Assembly: GCA_038040445.1 (NCBI GenBank)
Contig: JBBPIG010000018.1
Location: 1 to 64,000 of the forward strand
Length of the DNA stretch: 64,000 nucleotides
Direction: 5' to 3'
From: Acidobacteriota bacterium
GTDB taxonomy: Bacteria; Acidobacteriota; Blastocatellia; UBA7656
Part shown: positions 26,861-35,300 of the stretch, piece by piece
Position numbering within the stretch: the stretch's first letter is position 1
Layout of the letters: each line of letters begins with the position of its first letter
Made by a program: the position numbers and the translations under genes
Notes under the pieces: model-generated
The model's input: only the letters and a program-made list of their open reading frames with translations
Databases searched by the model: none
Told to the model about the DNA's origin: nothing

Positions 26861-26934
26861 CATGGAGTTCAGGCTTTAGCCTGGTAGTACTTTCCTCTTT
26901 TGACACACTACCAGGCTAAAGCCTGAACTCCATG
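26861..26934. repeat. Perfect 28-bp hairpin (CATGGAGTTCAGGC family)
   Basis: Arms 26861-26888 and 26907-26934 are exact reverse complements with an 18-base loop. It follows the stop at 26843 and precedes the pheA promoter. There is no run of T, so it is not a standard terminator, but it could stop read-through or stabilise the upstream mRNA. A structurally similar perfect 28-base pair occurs at 44162-44244. Confidence 0.9.
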
Positions 26935-26944
26935 CCTCGTCAGG

Positions 26945-26974
26945 TTGACAGGTTTCGCCTCTCTCACGGATAAT
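26945..26974 (+). promoter_or_regulatory. Sigma-70-type promoter of the pheA-aroF operon
   Basis: A consensus -35 TTGACA (26945-26950), an 18-base spacer, and GATAAT (26969-26974; 5 of 6 matches) predict transcription starting near 26981. It is 26 bases upstream of the leader-peptide ATG and would give a ~230-base leader before pheA. Confidence 0.7.
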
Positions 26975-27006
26975 CGGCGAGCTTGAGAAAACAGTTGGGA
27001 ATTCAA

Positions 27007-27135
27007 ATGAATTTTTTCGCATCACGAATTGACCGTCACCCGAACCGCGCGCATACCAAAGTGCGGCGTTCTTACTTCTCGTTTAGCGTCTTTAGCTTTA
27101 GCACCGCAACAGGAGCGGGGGGCGCGATGGTTTAG
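27007..27135 (+). CDS. Phenylalanine-rich leader peptide of the pheA attenuator
   Basis: A 42-residue frame beginning MNFFASRIDRH and containing a dense Phe/Tyr block SYFSFSVFSFST at residues 22-33 (five aromatic codons within nine: Tyr, Phe, Phe, Phe, Phe). Two more Phe codons are at 3-4. It lies between the operon promoter and an intrinsic terminator in front of pheA, the classic position of a sensor peptide. A ribosome starved for Phe-tRNA would pause on the block at about 27073-27099, just upstream of the antiterminator strand at 27112. The ribosome site is weak (TTGGGA). Confidence 0.75.
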   Translation: MNFFASRIDRHPNRAHTKVRRSYFSFSVFSFSTATGAGGAMV

Positions 27136-27204
27136 ACCGAAATCCAATCGCACAGGTTTCAGAAGCCCGCTCCTTCCACGAAGGCAGCGGGCTTCAAAGT
27201 TTTT
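27112..27204 (+). terminator. Attenuator: antiterminator/terminator pair before pheA
   Basis: The terminator stem is GAAGCCCGCT (27162-27171) with AGCGGGCTTC (27186-27195), perfect over 10 bases. An inner CCTT/AAGG stem extends it, and T(5) at 27200-27204 follows. The left arm, extended as CCCGCTCC (27166-27173), is also exactly complementary to GGAGCGGG at 27112-27119, inside the leader frame just after the Phe codons. Pairing of those two blocks would prevent the terminator. This gives two mutually exclusive structures controlled by ribosome position, as in pheL/trpL attenuators. Confidence 0.75.
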
Positions 27205-27216
27205 GGGAGTGGTTTG

Positions 27217-28083
27217 ATGGAAGATAAGAACAAAGACAGCACATTGACGGTAGCCTTCCAGGGCGAGCGTGGAGCCTTCAGCGAGGACGCCGCGCGCAAG
27301 CTTCTCGGCGCCGACATTAAAATCCTGCCTTGTCGAGCGTTCGAGGAAATGTTCGACGCCGTGTCATCAGGCGCGGCCGATGCAGCCGCTGCTCCGATCG
27401 AGAATAGCCTTGCCGGTTCGGTGCATAAGAACTACGACCTGTTGATGGAGCACGACCTCACCATCACCGGGGAGACGAACCTGAGAATCGTTCACCACTT
27501 GATCGCGCCGCGCGGCGTTGCGCTGTCAGATGTTCGCCGAGTTCATTCTCATCCGGTCGCGCTCGCGCAATGCGAGAAGTTCCTGCGCGCCAATCCTCAG
27601 ATCGAAGTGGCACCCGCTTACGACACTGCGGGCAGCGTCAAGATGATTGTCGAGAGCGGCTCGAAGGTGGAGGCGGCGATTGCCGGAGCTACCGCGGCCG
27701 AGGTCTACGGCGCCGAGATCATCGCCGAAGGCATCGAAGACAACGCGAAGAATTTCACGCGGTTTCTTCTGTTGGCGCGCCCCGATCGAGCGGATTCGAT
27801 CAAGACGACGTCAAATCAAGAGCAGCGAAAGACATCGATCGTCTTTCGGGTAGCGAACAAGCCGGGCGGATTGTTTCGCTCACTGGCCGCGTTCGCGCTG
27901 CGCGACATCGACCTGACTAAGATCGAATCGCGACCCATCGAAGGCCGCCCGTGGGAGTACTCGTTTTATCTTGACCTGATCGGCGATCCACACGAGCCTC
28001 ACGTCGAGCGAGCGCTTGCGAATCTGGCAGAGCTTGCCGAGAGCGTGCGCGTGCTGGGGAGTTACTGGAGAAGTGAAGGGTGA
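27217..28083 (+). CDS. pheA: Prephenate dehydratase
   Basis: Converts prephenate to phenylpyruvate in phenylalanine synthesis. The 288-residue protein is the monofunctional form: a periplasmic-binding-like catalytic domain (about 1-190) with FQGERGAFSEDAA, the APIENSLAGSV substrate site and the conserved NFTRFLLL end with the key Thr, then an ACT regulatory domain (about 200-285, KPGGLFRSLAAFALRDIDLTKIESRP) that senses Phe. The ATG at 27217 follows a GGGAG; the TTG one codon earlier is also possible. It is preceded by a transcription attenuator and followed by aroF, making an operon for aromatic synthesis. Confidence 0.95.
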   Translation: MEDKNKDSTLTVAFQGERGAFSEDAARKLLGADIKILPCRAFEEMFDAVSSGAADAAAAPIENSLAGSVHKNYDLLMEHDLTITGETNLRIVHHLIAPRGVALSDVRRVHSHPVALAQCEKFLRANPQIEVAPAYDTAGSVKMIVESGSKVEAAIAGATAAEVYGAEIIAEGIEDNAKNFTRFLLLARPDRADSIKTTSNQEQRKTSIVFRVANKPGGLFRSLAAFALRDIDLTKIESRPIEGRPWEYSFYLDLIGDPHEPHVERALANLAELAESVRVLGSYWRSEG

Positions 28084-28143
28084 TGCGTGAAACGTGATGC
28101 GTGACCGGTCCTTTCCAGTCACGCATCACGAATCACGCATCAC
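28080..28143. repeat. Inverted CGCATCAC repeat between pheA and aroF
   Basis: Arms 28080-28105 and 28118-28143 are reverse complements with 2 mismatches in 26 bases and a 12-base loop. Each arm is made of two copies of GTGATGCGTGA. The left arm overlaps the pheA stop. A hairpin here would sit in the operon mRNA and may uncouple the two genes or shield the upstream message. The same motif is arrayed at 15365-15442. Confidence 0.85.
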
Positions 28144-28172
28144 GGCGCCTGGTACCAAAAGGAGAATTAGCC

Positions 28173-29192
28173 ATGATCATCGCGATGAAATCAAATGCAA
28201 CCGAAGACCAGATCGAAGAGGTCTGTGAGAGCATCCGCCGATACGGCTACAAGCCTCACGTCATACGAGGCGAAGAGCGAGTCGTCATCGGCGCGGTCGG
28301 TCACGGCGACAACAAAGACCACCTGCAAAATCTGCGCTCGGTGCCGGGCGTCGAAGACGTCGTTCCGATACTTCAGCCTTACAAAATCGTAGGCCGCGAG
28401 CTGAAGCCGCAGCGAACGATTGTCCGCGTCGGCGATCTGGAGATCGGCGGCAAAGAGTTTGTCGTGATGGCTGGGCCTTGCTCGGTCGAGACGCGCGAGC
28501 AGTTGATGGAAACTGCCGAAGCCGTCAAGCAGGCAGGCGCCCAGGTGCTGCGAGGCGGCGCCTACAAACCACGGACTTCGCCTTATGACTTTCAAGGTCT
28601 TGAAGTCGAAGGGCTCAAGCTGCTGGCCGAAGCGCGCGCTCTTACCGGGCTCAAGATCGTGACCGAAGTCGTCACCACCGAAGACACCGAGGTCGTCGCC
28701 GAGTATGCCGATATCCTTCAGGTCGGCGCGCGGAACATGCAGAACTTCGCTCTACTGAAGAGACTGGGCAGCGTCAAACGCCCGGTGCTCTTGAAGCGAG
28801 GGATGAGCTCGACAATCAAGGAGCTTCTCTTGTCGGCCGAATACATCGCGTCACACGGCAACGATCAGATAATCCTGTGTGAGCGAGGCATTCGAACCTT
28901 CGAGACCGCTACGCGCAACACGTTGGATCTGGCAGCGGTTCCGCTGTTGAACGAACTGAGTCATCTGCCCGTTGTAGTCGACCCCTCCCACGCAACCGGC
29001 CGCAGGAGCCTGGTTCGCCCGGCGGCAAAAGGCGCAGTGGCTGTGGGCGCCGATGGTTTGCTCATCGAAGTTCACCCTCGTCCGCAAGAGGCCTGGTCGG
29101 ACGGCCCACAGTCGCTGACGCCTCCAATGTTCGCCGAAATAATGACAGAGCTGCGCGAGTACGTGCGGCTGGAGTCTCGCTACCTGAATTAA
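28173..29192 (+). CDS. aroF: 3-deoxy-7-phosphoheptulonate synthase (DAHP synthase, type I-beta)
   Basis: Catalyses the first step of the shikimate pathway, joining PEP and erythrose 4-phosphate. 339 residues. An N-terminal ferredoxin-like regulatory domain (about 1-70, [17 protein letters not shown]) precedes the barrel with [45 protein letters not shown] and [12 protein letters not shown], which supply PEP, metal and substrate contacts. The start at 28173 follows AAAAGGAG. It shares the operon and attenuator with pheA, so both the entry and the Phe branch of the pathway respond to the same signal. Confidence 0.95.
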   Translation: MIIAMKSNATEDQIEEVCESIRRYGYKPHVIRGEERVVIGAVGHGDNKDHLQNLRSVPGVEDVVPILQPYKIVGRELKPQRTIVRVGDLEIGGKEFVVMAGPCSVETREQLMETAEAVKQAGAQVLRGGAYKPRTSPYDFQGLEVEGLKLLAEARALTGLKIVTEVVTTEDTEVVAEYADILQVGARNMQNFALLKRLGSVKRPVLLKRGMSSTIKELLLSAEYIASHGNDQIILCERGIRTFETATRNTLDLAAVPLLNELSHLPVVVDPSHATGRRSLVRPAAKGAVAVGADGLLIEVHPRPQEAWSDGPQSLTPPMFAEIMTELREYVRLESRYLN

Positions 29193-29270
29193 ACACAAAG
29201 GCACGAAGTCACTAAGGGACAAGCTGAAGCTTGAACTCTGAACCTGGTACTTCTTTGTGCCTTTGTGTTT
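29191..29270. repeat. Inverted AAACACAAAGGCAC repeat after aroF
   Basis: Arms begin at 29191 (AAACACAAAGGCACGAAGT) and end at 29270 (revcomp AAACACAAAGGCACAAAGAAGT), perfect over the outer 14 bases. The loop contains AAGCTGAAGCTTGAACTCTG (29221-29240), a segment found again in both orientations at 44162-44244. The element overlaps the aroF stop and may act as a weak terminator. Confidence 0.8.
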
Positions 29271-29291
29271 GACCTCTTATACTGAATTTGC

Positions 29292-30176
29292 ATGGCATTA
29301 CCTGAACTGAGACTCGCCGAAAACGTCGCCGGCGATTTCTTCGTCGACAGCACTTGTATCGACTGCGATCTCTGCCGTCAGATCGCTCCAGACACTTTCT
29401 CGAGCGCCGGCGATCAATCAATAGTTCATCACCAGCCAGAATCACCCGAACAAGAATTCGCGGCGCTCAAAGCTCTAGTCACCTGTCCGACCGCTTCAAT
29501 TGGAACGCTCAGCGGCCGCTCGGCGAAAGCGGCTGTAGCAGCTTATCCTGAGTTGATAGAAGATGGCGTCTACTTCTGCGGCTTCGCGTCCGAGTCGTCA
29601 TACGGAGCGTCTAGCTACCTCATCGCCCGCCCCAACGGGAACGTGCTGATCGACTCGCCTCGTTTCGCGAGTCCGCTGGTCAAACGCATCGAGAAGCTGG
29701 GCGGCGTGAGGCTCATGTTCCTAACTCATCGCGACGACGTCGCCGACCACGAAAAGTGGGCCGGTCATTTCAACGCCGAGCGTGTTATGCATAGCGACGA
29801 TATCGGCCGCTCTCTGTCCGGCATCGAGCGCGTGCTCGCCGGCCGCGAAGCCGTTCAGCTCGACGACGACTTGTTGGCTATCCCGACTCCCGGGCACACA
29901 CGCGGGCACACGGTATTGCTCTACCGCAACCGATATTTGTTCTCGGGTGATCATCTCTGGTGGTCCGAGTCTTACGAATCACTTCACGCGTCGTCGAACG
30001 TGTGCTGGTATTCGTGGACGGAGCAGACTCGCTCAATGGAGCGCCTGCTCGGTTACCGATTCGAGTGGGTACTGCCTGGACACGGACGCCGGGCTCGTTT
30101 AAGCTCGTCGCTTATGCATGAGCAGCTCGAGCAATGCGTGGCGCGAATGAAGCGCCGCTCGCGAGCAGCAAGTTGA
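29292..30176 (+). CDS. Ferredoxin-domain / metallo-beta-lactamase-fold hydrolase
   Basis: 294 residues. The N-terminal ~75 residues form a small 4Fe-4S ferredoxin (CIDCDLC at ~22-28 plus a late CP at ~65). The rest is a metallo-beta-lactamase fold: THRDDVADH replaces the usual HxHxDH (the first His of the pair is Thr-His spaced differently), with TPGHTRGH, SGDH and LPGHG for the other metal ligands. Similar fusions occur in cyanobacteria and plants. A redox-linked hydrolase is likely; the substrate is unknown. There is no clear ribosome site before ATG 29292. Confidence 0.8.
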   Translation: MALPELRLAENVAGDFFVDSTCIDCDLCRQIAPDTFSSAGDQSIVHHQPESPEQEFAALKALVTCPTASIGTLSGRSAKAAVAAYPELIEDGVYFCGFASESSYGASSYLIARPNGNVLIDSPRFASPLVKRIEKLGGVRLMFLTHRDDVADHEKWAGHFNAERVMHSDDIGRSLSGIERVLAGREAVQLDDDLLAIPTPGHTRGHTVLLYRNRYLFSGDHLWWSESYESLHASSNVCWYSWTEQTRSMERLLGYRFEWVLPGHGRRARLSSSLMHEQLEQCVARMKRRSRAAS

Positions 30177-30202
30177 TTGCCGGCTTCGAACCAAACAATT
30201 TG

Positions 30203-31576
30203 ATGAAAGGCGCTAAACCATTGAGCTTTACTCATTCTCGGATCGCGGGGTCCAAACTCGCGGCAATCGGCGTGGCCGCCTTCTTAGCCCTGGTCGCGTT
30301 CGGGCAAAGCCAACCGCGCAAGGAATCCTCTCAAATCCGTCTCGCGTTGAGGCTGTTCAACGACTCCCGCTTTTCGACGCCGCAGGGCGATCTTCAGAAT
30401 AGCTGCGCTTCGTGCCATCTAATGGACGAAGACCCGCAGGGCATGAGGGCCCACACCGATTTCTTCGCCCGGAGCTGGGTGCCGTGGCGCGCAGGCGATC
30501 CGCGCCGCGACGGGTTGCGCAACGCGCCGACAATCTTTGATTCGGCGTTGATGCCGCGTCTTCACTTCGACGGGGAGTTCAGCTCGCTGGAGGAACTGGT
30601 CAAGGGAACGCTCGCCGGACGCGCGATGGGATGGTTGCCGGGCGAAGAGGAGCAGGCATTCGATCGGGTCTACAGAATCATTTTGGATGACAATCGCGAA
30701 GGCAGCGGCAATGAAACGAATTATCGTGCGCAGTTCAATGCCGCATACGGGGTCGATCCCACAACGCTCAGCAAGAGCGAAGTTGTCAACGGTGTCGTGA
30801 AAGCCCTCGCGGATTATATTCGAACGCTCAAGACCGGGCGCACGGCGCCATACGATCGTTTCGTTCAGGCGAACGGATTGGACTCCGGACCCGCGGATGG
30901 CGAAGACCCAAAGCTGCTTGCGAACCGGATTCTGGACAAGGTCGCGACGCTCGAAAAGTCACGAACGCTGAAGCTGCCCGGCGGGTTTGACGCCGCTGCG
31001 CTGAGCGGGTTGAAGGTATTTTTCCGCACCAGTGGGAGCGGGTCTATCGGCAACTGCGCCGCGTGTCACACGCCGCCGCTGTTCACGGACTTTTCGTTTC
31101 ACAACATGGGCATCAGTCAAAGCGAATACGATCAGGTGAACGGCGCTGGCAGCTTCGCCGAACTGGAAATCCCCGCCGCCGCCCAGGCCCGGCGCCCTTC
31201 CCCGCAGTTCCGCGAGACTCCTTCGAAGCGGAAACCCCGATACGCGGATCTCGGCTTCTGGAACTTCGTGGATCTCAAGACCTCGCCGCTTCGCGGCGGT
31301 GATGAGAGTGACGATCAGTTCCTGCAGCGAATGACCGCGGCGTTCAAGACTCCGACCCTGCGTAATCTGGCGTTCACCCAGCCGTATATGCACACCGGCG
31401 GCTTCACTACGCTCGAAAGCGCACTGACCGAGATCATTCGCTTGAGTGAGTTGGCGCGCGCGGGGAAAGTGCGAGAAGGCGATAAGCAACTTTCCAGAAT
31501 CAATATCACCGAAGCGGACATAGCTCCGCTAGTCGCGTTCCTTGGAACGCTGAACGAAGAATTAAAGCCGCGTTAG
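30203..31576 (+). CDS. Di-haem cytochrome c peroxidase family protein
   Basis: 457 residues from ATG 30203, with a signal or anchor helix at ~15-35. Two haem sites, CASCH (~70) and CAACH (~283), mark a MauG/CcpA relative. The second-domain TPTLRNLAF...PYMHTGGF carries the distal Met/His region. The protein reduces peroxide or oxidises a substrate in the periplasm. It follows the MBL gene by 26 bases. An upstream in-frame start at 30134 would overlap the MBL gene and adds no signal sequence. Confidence 0.87.
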   Translation: MKGAKPLSFTHSRIAGSKLAAIGVAAFLALVAFGQSQPRKESSQIRLALRLFNDSRFSTPQGDLQNSCASCHLMDEDPQGMRAHTDFFARSWVPWRAGDPRRDGLRNAPTIFDSALMPRLHFDGEFSSLEELVKGTLAGRAMGWLPGEEEQAFDRVYRIILDDNREGSGNETNYRAQFNAAYGVDPTTLSKSEVVNGVVKALADYIRTLKTGRTAPYDRFVQANGLDSGPADGEDPKLLANRILDKVATLEKSRTLKLPGGFDAAALSGLKVFFRTSGSGSIGNCAACHTPPLFTDFSFHNMGISQSEYDQVNGAGSFAELEIPAAAQARRPSPQFRETPSKRKPRYADLGFWNFVDLKTSPLRGGDESDDQFLQRMTAAFKTPTLRNLAFTQPYMHTGGFTTLESALTEIIRLSELARAGKVREGDKQLSRINITEADIAPLVAFLGTLNEELKPR

Positions 31577-31642
31577 AAATACTAGTGGTGTAACCATCCT
31601 CATTCCCAAGTTGGCCGAGGTTGGCCGAGGTTGGACGTTCGA

Positions 31643-32416
31643 ATGATCCCTCGATTGCGCGGAATCTTCCTTCTGACATTCTGGTTCGCATCAATCGCGA
31701 TCGTGGCGCCGTTGTTGATCGTACTCGTACTGATCACCAGGAATGAAAACTTCATCTATTCACCGGTTCGCATGTTCATTCGCGCCGGGCTGGCGATGGC
31801 CGGCGTGCGAATTGAAGTAAGCGGGCTCGAACGGCTGGACCCGAATCAGACTTACATCTTTACTCCAAACCATCAGAGCCTCATCGAAGTCCCTTTGTGC
31901 GTGACTTACCTCAAACGGAATATTGCCTACCTGGGGAAAAAGGAAGTGTTCAAGTATCCGATCTTTGGTCAAGGCATACGGTTGATCGGCGTGGTGTCGG
32001 TCGATCGCAGCAACACAACCGCCGCCGTCGAAAGCGCTCGACAAGCAACCGAGAACCTGCGGCGCGGCAAATCGTATGTTGTCTACCCTGAAGGCACGCG
32101 CTCGCCTGACGGGCGGTTGCTTCCGTTCAAGAAGGGCGCGTTCATGATGGCGATCGATGCCGGCGTCCCGATTGTCCCAATCTCGATATCGGGCGCAACT
32201 GCGATCATGCCAAAAGCCCAGATCAAGGTTTTCCCATCAACCGTGCGAATAACTGTTCACGAACCTATCAGCACCGGCGGCTACACGAAAGAAAACATCG
32301 GCGAGTTGATGCAATTGACGCGAGAGAAGGTCCTCTCAGGCCTGAGCGAGGAACAGGCGCCGCCGGGCGAACGAAAAGCCGCAACGACCCAAATCAGCAA
32401 CAAACAGTCCGCGTGA
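31643..32416 (+). CDS. plsC: 1-acyl-sn-glycerol-3-phosphate acyltransferase
   Basis: Adds the second acyl chain to lysophosphatidic acid in membrane lipid synthesis. 257 residues with an N-terminal membrane helix (about 8-30). Motifs in order: TPNHQSLIEVP, where the usual NHx4D reads NHx4E (H77, E82), GVVSVDR, the glycerol-phosphate-binding YPEGTRSPDG, and VPIVPISISG. The Glu for Asp change is conservative. The start is ATG 31643. The preceding 31607-31633 contains three short GTTGGCCGAG direct repeats. Confidence 0.88.
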   Translation: MIPRLRGIFLLTFWFASIAIVAPLLIVLVLITRNENFIYSPVRMFIRAGLAMAGVRIEVSGLERLDPNQTYIFTPNHQSLIEVPLCVTYLKRNIAYLGKKEVFKYPIFGQGIRLIGVVSVDRSNTTAAVESARQATENLRRGKSYVVYPEGTRSPDGRLLPFKKGAFMMAIDAGVPIVPISISGATAIMPKAQIKVFPSTVRITVHEPISTGGYTKENIGELMQLTREKVLSGLSEEQAPPGERKAATTQISNKQSA

Positions 32417-32430
32417 CTACGAAGACGCGT

Positions 32431-33723
32431 TCAGCGTTTACTTCCCTCTGGCGAATGTCCCTCGTAGTGCAACAGGCTCTTCGCCCAGATGCCGGCGGCG
32501 CCGACCGCAATCAGGCACCCAACGCCGCCTGTCAGAACCGATAGCGTGGCGCCGATGAGCGCGGCAACTGCGCCGGCCTCGAATTCACCAAGCTGCGGCC
32601 CGCCCATGAAAAAAATCATGTTGACCGACGTCATACGTCCGCGCAGGTAATTGGGCGTGACTAACTGGCGGATCGTTTGTCGCAACACCGTGCTCACGGT
32701 ATCGGCAGCGCCGGTGATCGCAAGCATCAGCAGCGAGAGCCAAAACCAGCGCGACAAAGCGAACGCAACTGTGGCCGCTCCGAAGATCGCAACGGAAATG
32801 AGCACCGCCTTGCCTTGCTTCCGCATAACTCCGCGCCGTGCCATGGCGAGCCCGGCTATGATCGAACCGGCTCCCGGCGCCGCGGCAAGAAAGCCAAGCC
32901 CGCGCGCTCCGACATTCAGAATCTCCGCTGCGAATATCGGCAGCAGAGCCGTCGCCGAGGCGAAGAAAGTCGCGATGAAATCAAGCATCATTGTCTGCAC
33001 AATGATTGGGGTGCGCCACACGAACCGCAGCCCTTCGCGAAGCGCACCGAAGTTTATCCGTGCTACTGGGGCTTCGGCTTCAGCGCGGCCGCTCGCGCTC
33101 ATGAGCAGCAGGGCAATGATGACCGCGACGAAGGAGGCCGCATTGATACCATAGATCACCGCAGGTCCGCGCGCGCTCAGAAGCAACCCGGCGAGCGCCG
33201 GCCCAACGATCATTGCAGAATTGAAGACCAGGATTCCAAGGCTGACCGCGTTTGGAAAATCCTCCAGAGGCACCAGTGTTGGCAGCATAGCCTGACGGGC
33301 GGGATTGTCGAATGCCACCGCGGCCGAAGCAATGGCTGTAAGCAAGTAAATGGACCAGAGGCTGGCCAGCCCCGATGCCGTCATCACTGTCAGCAATGCC
33401 GCGCTAATCAACATCACGCTTTGCGATGCCAGCATCAATCGCTTCCGGTCGACCGCGTCGGCGACAACACCACCCAAAAGCGAGCAGAAGATGATGGGCA
33501 ACACACGCACAAGCCCGACGCCGCCTAACGCCAGCGGAGATTTTGTCAGCACGTAGACGTGCCAGTTGATCGCCACAAGCTGCATCTGAGAACCGGTGAC
33601 CGATATGAGCTGGCCAATCCACAATAAGCGAAAATCCCGGTGGCGCAACGCGGTGAACGATGATCTTTTCGGTTTGTTGTTTGACTCTTTGCTGAGTGCA
33701 GGAGAAAGATCGGGTAAAGACAT
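32431..33723 (-). CDS. MFS transporter (MFS_3 / enterobactin-exporter-like)
   Basis: 430 residues with twelve predicted membrane segments. The first loop motif GGVVADAVDRKR (MFS motif A) and the ALRHRDFRLLWIGQLISVTG opening are typical of the EntS/MFS_3 family of effluxers. It would export a small molecule or drug by proton antiport. There is no adjacent siderophore or regulator gene. It converges with plsC (14-base gap) and faces away from the repeat and DUF3500 gene. Confidence 0.88.
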   Translation of the reverse strand: MSLPDLSPALSKESNNKPKRSSFTALRHRDFRLLWIGQLISVTGSQMQLVAINWHVYVLTKSPLALGGVGLVRVLPIIFCSLLGGVVADAVDRKRLMLASQSVMLISAALLTVMTASGLASLWSIYLLTAIASAAVAFDNPARQAMLPTLVPLEDFPNAVSLGILVFNSAMIVGPALAGLLLSARGPAVIYGINAASFVAVIIALLLMSASGRAEAEAPVARINFGALREGLRFVWRTPIIVQTMMLDFIATFFASATALLPIFAAEILNVGARGLGFLAAAPGAGSIIAGLAMARRGVMRKQGKAVLISVAIFGAATVAFALSRWFWLSLLMLAITGAADTVSTVLRQTIRQLVTPNYLRGRMTSVNMIFFMGGPQLGEFEAGAVAALIGATLSVLTGGVGCLIAVGAAGIWAKSLLHYEGHSPEGSKR

Positions 33724-33770
33724 GGGCCACTATAATTCCACGGTTGTGCGTAGTTGCGCCACCGGTACCT

Positions 33771-33861
33771 TGGGAGCGCAGGCATCCCTGCCTGCTTGCT
33801 TATGCCAAAGCTAATCTCTTTCTTTCGCAACGCCAGGCAGGCAGGGCTGCCTGCGCTCCCA
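33771..33861. repeat. Palindromic repeat, copy 2 (GAGCGCAGGCATCC family)
   Basis: Arms 33771-33795 and 33837-33861 are reverse complements with 1 mismatch in 25 bases, separated by 41 bases. They share TGGGAGCGCAGGCATCCCTG with the arm at 21995, while the loops differ. It lies in the divergent spacer upstream of the MFS gene and the DUF3500 gene. Confidence 0.9.
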
Positions 33862-33951
33862 GGGCGGCCGCCCTCGACTTGCTGACGACAGCCTTATACA
33901 ATGCCGCTCGCTGCGCTCAGCCGGTTGAGCTAAGAAAACCAGGAGGCTCTC

Positions 33952-35232
33952 ATGCTACAAGTCAAGCGCGCTCAGGTCAGTGACGGAACTGCGGCGACAT
34001 TAGCTGGCAATCCCGGAAGGTCTCGCCTTCTACTGGTGACATTCGTCTCGATTCTCGTTTCCCTTCCCTTGTTTGATTCCAGCGCGTTCACTCAGCAACC
34101 GGCGCAGGATCGCATCGAACGATTCCGGAAGATGTCCGTGGACGCCGAAACAAAAGGCCTGGCCGAGCCGTTCAATGGGATCACCACGAATGGACAGATT
34201 GCGCCCGGACTGTTCGCCATCCACTCTACCGGCGTATCAACCGAACCGGTTCAGAAAGCGGCCGGTGCATTCCTTGCCGCACTGAGCCTCGAGCAGCGAT
34301 CTAAAACGATGTTCTCCACAGATGACTCGGAATGGCGCAAATGGATGAACCAGAGTTTCTACGTGCGGCAGGGCGTCAGCTTCAAGGAGATGAGCGAGGC
34401 TCAGCGCGAGGCGGCGTTCGGGCTGATGCGCGCGTCGCTCAGCGCAAAAGGATTGAAGCAAACGCGTGACATTATGCGGCTCAATCATACGCTGGGCGAG
34501 TTGAACAACAACGATTTCGAAGCCTACGGGGAATGGCTCTACAACATCACGGTGATGGGCACGCCTTCCGCCAAGGAGCCATGGGGCTGGCAGTTGGACG
34601 GCCACCACGCGATCATCAATTACTTCGTGCTGGGCGATCAGGTGGTGATGACACCCTTCTTCGCCGGGTCGGAGCCGGTGACCGCTGCTTCAGGGAAGTA
34701 CAAGGGCACCACTATTCTTCAAGACGAGCAGAACAACGGCCTTGCGATGATCAACGCGTTCAAAGAAGACGTTCGCAAGAAGGCGCTCGTTCAGGCTTCG
34801 AAGACTGGAAACAACAACCTCACTGAAGCATTCAAGGACAATGTTGTTCTGGACTATGCCGGCGTTCGAGCGTCGGAGCTTTCGAAGCAGGAGCGGAAAC
34901 AGTTGCTCGATCTGATCGCGCTCTACGTGGACAACATGGACAACGGCCACGCCCGGGTCAAGATGGACGAGATCCGCCGGCACCTCGACAACACCTGGTT
35001 CGCGTGGATCGGCGGCACCGAGCCCACCAGCGTCTTCTACTATCGCATTCACAGCCCGGTGATCCTGATCGAATTTGACCACCAACTGCCGGCCAATCTT
35101 CGACACCTGGCCAAGGACCCGCGAGCGCCGAACCGCGAGCACATTCACGTCGTGATGCGCACGCCGAACGGAAACGACTACGGCAAGGACCTGCTTCGGC
35201 AGCATTATCAGCAGCACAAACACGGCGGCTGA
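33952..35232 (+). CDS. DUF3500 family secreted protein
   Basis: 426 residues with an N-terminal membrane or signal segment at ~25-45. The family signature is clear: EPWGWQLDGHHAIINYFV, IEFDHQ, and near the C-terminus HIHVVMRTPNGNDYGKDLL. The arrangement of His and Asp suggests a metal site, but no reaction is established for DUF3500. ATG 33952 follows CCAGGAGG. Confidence 0.9.
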   Translation: MLQVKRAQVSDGTAATLAGNPGRSRLLLVTFVSILVSLPLFDSSAFTQQPAQDRIERFRKMSVDAETKGLAEPFNGITTNGQIAPGLFAIHSTGVSTEPVQKAAGAFLAALSLEQRSKTMFSTDDSEWRKWMNQSFYVRQGVSFKEMSEAQREAAFGLMRASLSAKGLKQTRDIMRLNHTLGELNNNDFEAYGEWLYNITVMGTPSAKEPWGWQLDGHHAIINYFVLGDQVVMTPFFAGSEPVTAASGKYKGTTILQDEQNNGLAMINAFKEDVRKKALVQASKTGNNNLTEAFKDNVVLDYAGVRASELSKQERKQLLDLIALYVDNMDNGHARVKMDEIRRHLDNTWFAWIGGTEPTSVFYYRIHSPVILIEFDHQLPANLRHLAKDPRAPNREHIHVVMRTPNGNDYGKDLLRQHYQQHKHGG

Positions 35233-35300
35233 ATCGGCATTAACCGAGAACGATTCCGGATCTCGATAAACGTTTCGCGGCGCTTGCAGCATCATTCTTT

